A stretch of 6,928 bases of DNA from an uncultured Anaerolineales bacterium (GTDB lineage: Bacteria > Chloroflexota > Anaerolineae > Anaerolineales > Villigracilaceae). The position numbers and the translations under genes are program-made. The stretch spans positions 1 through 6,928 of the forward strand of contig CALLJA010000141.1 of NCBI GenBank assembly GCA_938008865.1, written 5' to 3'. Under the pieces are notes generated by a model. It did no database searches, had not been told where the DNA came from, and was given only the letters and a program-made list of their open reading frames with translations. Below are positions 6,012 to 6,928 of this stretch, piece after piece (the first letter of the stretch is position 1; every line of letters begins with the position of its first letter).

Positions 6012-6740
6012 TTACATCACCTTCAACTGCGTCAGCACCCACACGATCAGCGGAGCGATGGCCAGCGCCGGCAGAAAGTTGCCCACTCGGATGGGCTTGA
6101 TCTCCAGCAGGCTGCTGAGGGCCAGCCCGAACAGGATCACGCCTCCGGTGGCAGTCATCTCGGCGATCATCGGGTCGGTGAGAATGGCGCTCAGGCCGCC
6201 ACCCATCAGGCTAATTCCGCCCTGGTAGACGAAGACCGGCACGATGGAGAACAACACCCCGATCCCCAGCGTGGATGCGAAGGCCAGCGAAGCGAAACCG
6301 TCCAGCACCGACTTGACCGCCAGCAGGCTGTAATCGCCGCGCAGGCCGTCGCTGATCGAGCCGAGGATGGCCATCGGCCCGATGCAGAAAAGCAACGAGG
6401 CCGTCAGGAAGCCGCGCACGAAGCGGGAGTTGCCGCCCGCCTGGGGTTCTGTATCTGCCGCGGGTCCAGACGCGAAGCGCGCTTCGAGGAATCGGCCCAA
6501 GGCCTGGATGCCGTCCTCGATCCGCCACCACTCGCCCAGCAGGGTTCCAATCAGCAGGCTGCCCAGCACGATCAACTGGTTGCTGCTCTTGAAGAACATT
6601 TGCAGGCCCATGGCCGCGGTGAACAGGCCCATGCCCGCTACGACGGTCTGCTTGAGCCTTTCGGGGACGCGCGAGCCGAACAGCAGACCCAGCCCGCCGC
6701 CGACCAGGATGGTGATGACGTTGAGGAGGGTGCCGGTCAT
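6012..6740 (-). CDS. DUF554 family integral membrane protein
   Basis: This 242-residue polytopic membrane protein belongs to the DUF554 family (YdfK/YqgA-like), whose function is not established; some relatives are annotated as possible transporters. Family landmarks are visible: MTGTLLNVITILVGGGLG at the N-terminus, VLGSLLIGTLLGEWWRIE (58-75), CIGPMAILGSISDG (119-132), KSVLDGFASLAFASTLGIG (143-161) and ATGGVILFG (197-205). Hydrophobic spans lie at about 5-22, 33-50, 55-70, 108-128, 145-170, 198-213 and 218-238, with a polar loop at 86-106. ATG 6740 is chosen because it begins at the conserved family N-terminus and overlaps the upstream stop as ATGA; the frame is open further upstream only as a shadow of the preceding gene. 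Its own SD is weak (AGAGA), so translation is probably coupled. The family call is firm, but transport activity is not shown. Confidence 0.92.
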   Translation of the reverse strand: MTGTLLNVITILVGGGLGLLFGSRVPERLKQTVVAGMGLFTAAMGLQMFFKSSNQLIVLGSLLIGTLLGEWWRIEDGIQALGRFLEARFASGPAADTEPQAGGNSRFVRGFLTASLLFCIGPMAILGSISDGLRGDYSLLAVKSVLDGFASLAFASTLGIGVLFSIVPVFVYQGGISLMGGGLSAILTDPMIAEMTATGGVILFGLALSSLLEIKPIRVGNFLPALAIAPLIVWVLTQLKVM

Positions 6741-6928
6741 GGGGTCTCTTTTGCAAGCGAGGTGGATTTTCCCGCCGATTGGTTCTCGCGCAGTTCGAGC
6801 ACAAAGCACAGCGAAGACAGGCGGTTGAGGTAGCGCTGCAGGTCGGGGTTGGTGACCTCGCCCGTGTCGAAGAGCGCCACCACGCGGCGCTCGGCGCGGC
6901 GGATGATGGCGCGCGCCATCGAGAGGGC
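6737..6928 (-). CDS. PduO-type ATP:cob(I)alamin adenosyltransferase, C-terminal end (start outside window)
   Basis: The last 63 residues of a minus-strand gene are visible; the frame is open to the right edge (…ALSMARAIIRRAERR…), so the gene continues beyond the window. The pattern ARAIIRRAERRVVAL, followed by a short loop, then LQRYLNRLSSLCFVLELREN, is the conserved end of PduO-type corrinoid adenosyltransferases. In that family the RRAER arginines contact ATP and the YLNRLSD-like helix packs the trimer. The enzyme makes adenosylcobalamin from cob(I)alamin and ATP in the cytoplasm. Here the usual D of LNRLSD is S and the following residues include a cysteine (LCF), a mild variation. The last 13 residues or so are polar and probably a loose tail. 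Its stop overlaps the DUF554 start as ATGA, so the two form an operon. Confidence 0.88.
   Translation of the reverse strand, partial: ALSMARAIIRRAERRVVALFDTGEVTNPDLQRYLNRLSSLCFVLELRENQSAGKSTSLAKETP

Noticed and set aside
6003..6833. A 276-codon plus-strand open frame opposite DUF554
   Set aside because: The translation is rich in Gln, His and Asp without any fold signature, while the minus strand encodes a clear DUF554 protein. It also begins inside the terminator T-tract.

Overview
The window is high-GC bacterial DNA, densely packed with genes on one strand and then a convergent pair. The gene content suggests a member of the Chloroflexota, probably an Anaerolineae-type bacterium: a CpaF-type secretion ATPase, a double-HTH XRE protein, a stand-alone V4R-domain protein, a membrane-anchored DsbA-like protein, and a DUF554 membrane protein beside a PduO-type cobalamin adenosyltransferase. 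This assignment is an inference from gene content and composition, because no rRNA or marker gene is present.

Left part (1-1532, + strand): the 3' end of a small unrecognised gene runs directly into a complete cpaF/tadA-like ATPase gene, with overlapping stop and start (TGATG). No tadB or tadC follows, so the membrane platform proteins for this ATPase must be upstream or elsewhere.

Middle part (1533-5089, + strand): a probable extended -10 promoter just after cpaF starts a tight run of five genes. They encode a tandem-HTH XRE regulator, a TPR protein, a two-domain GNAT acetyltransferase, a V4R (4-vinyl reductase-like) ligand-binding protein and a monoacylglycerol-lipase-like alpha/beta hydrolase. 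Junctions are +5, -7, -4 and +1 nt, so this looks like one translationally coupled operon. Its joint purpose is not known. The V4R protein next to a lipase-like hydrolase hints at a hydrophobic or lipid-derived ligand, but that is speculation.

Right part (5090-6928): after a short, relatively AT-rich leader comes a membrane-anchored DsbA/thioredoxin-fold protein for extracytoplasmic disulfide or redox chemistry. A strong bidirectional hairpin terminator (5970-6004) separates it from the convergent minus-strand pair. That pair is the C-terminal end of a PduO-type ATP:cob(I)alamin adenosyltransferase (running off the right edge) and a complete DUF554 membrane protein, joined by an ATGA overlap.

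No tRNA, rRNA, CRISPR, insertion sequence or phage gene was seen, and no stretch over 300 bases lacks a gene. Most of the window is ordinary chromosomal housekeeping or accessory content. The points most worth a second look are the five-gene coupled operon, the internal duplication in the XRE protein, and the DUF554/cobalamin adenosyltransferase coupling.
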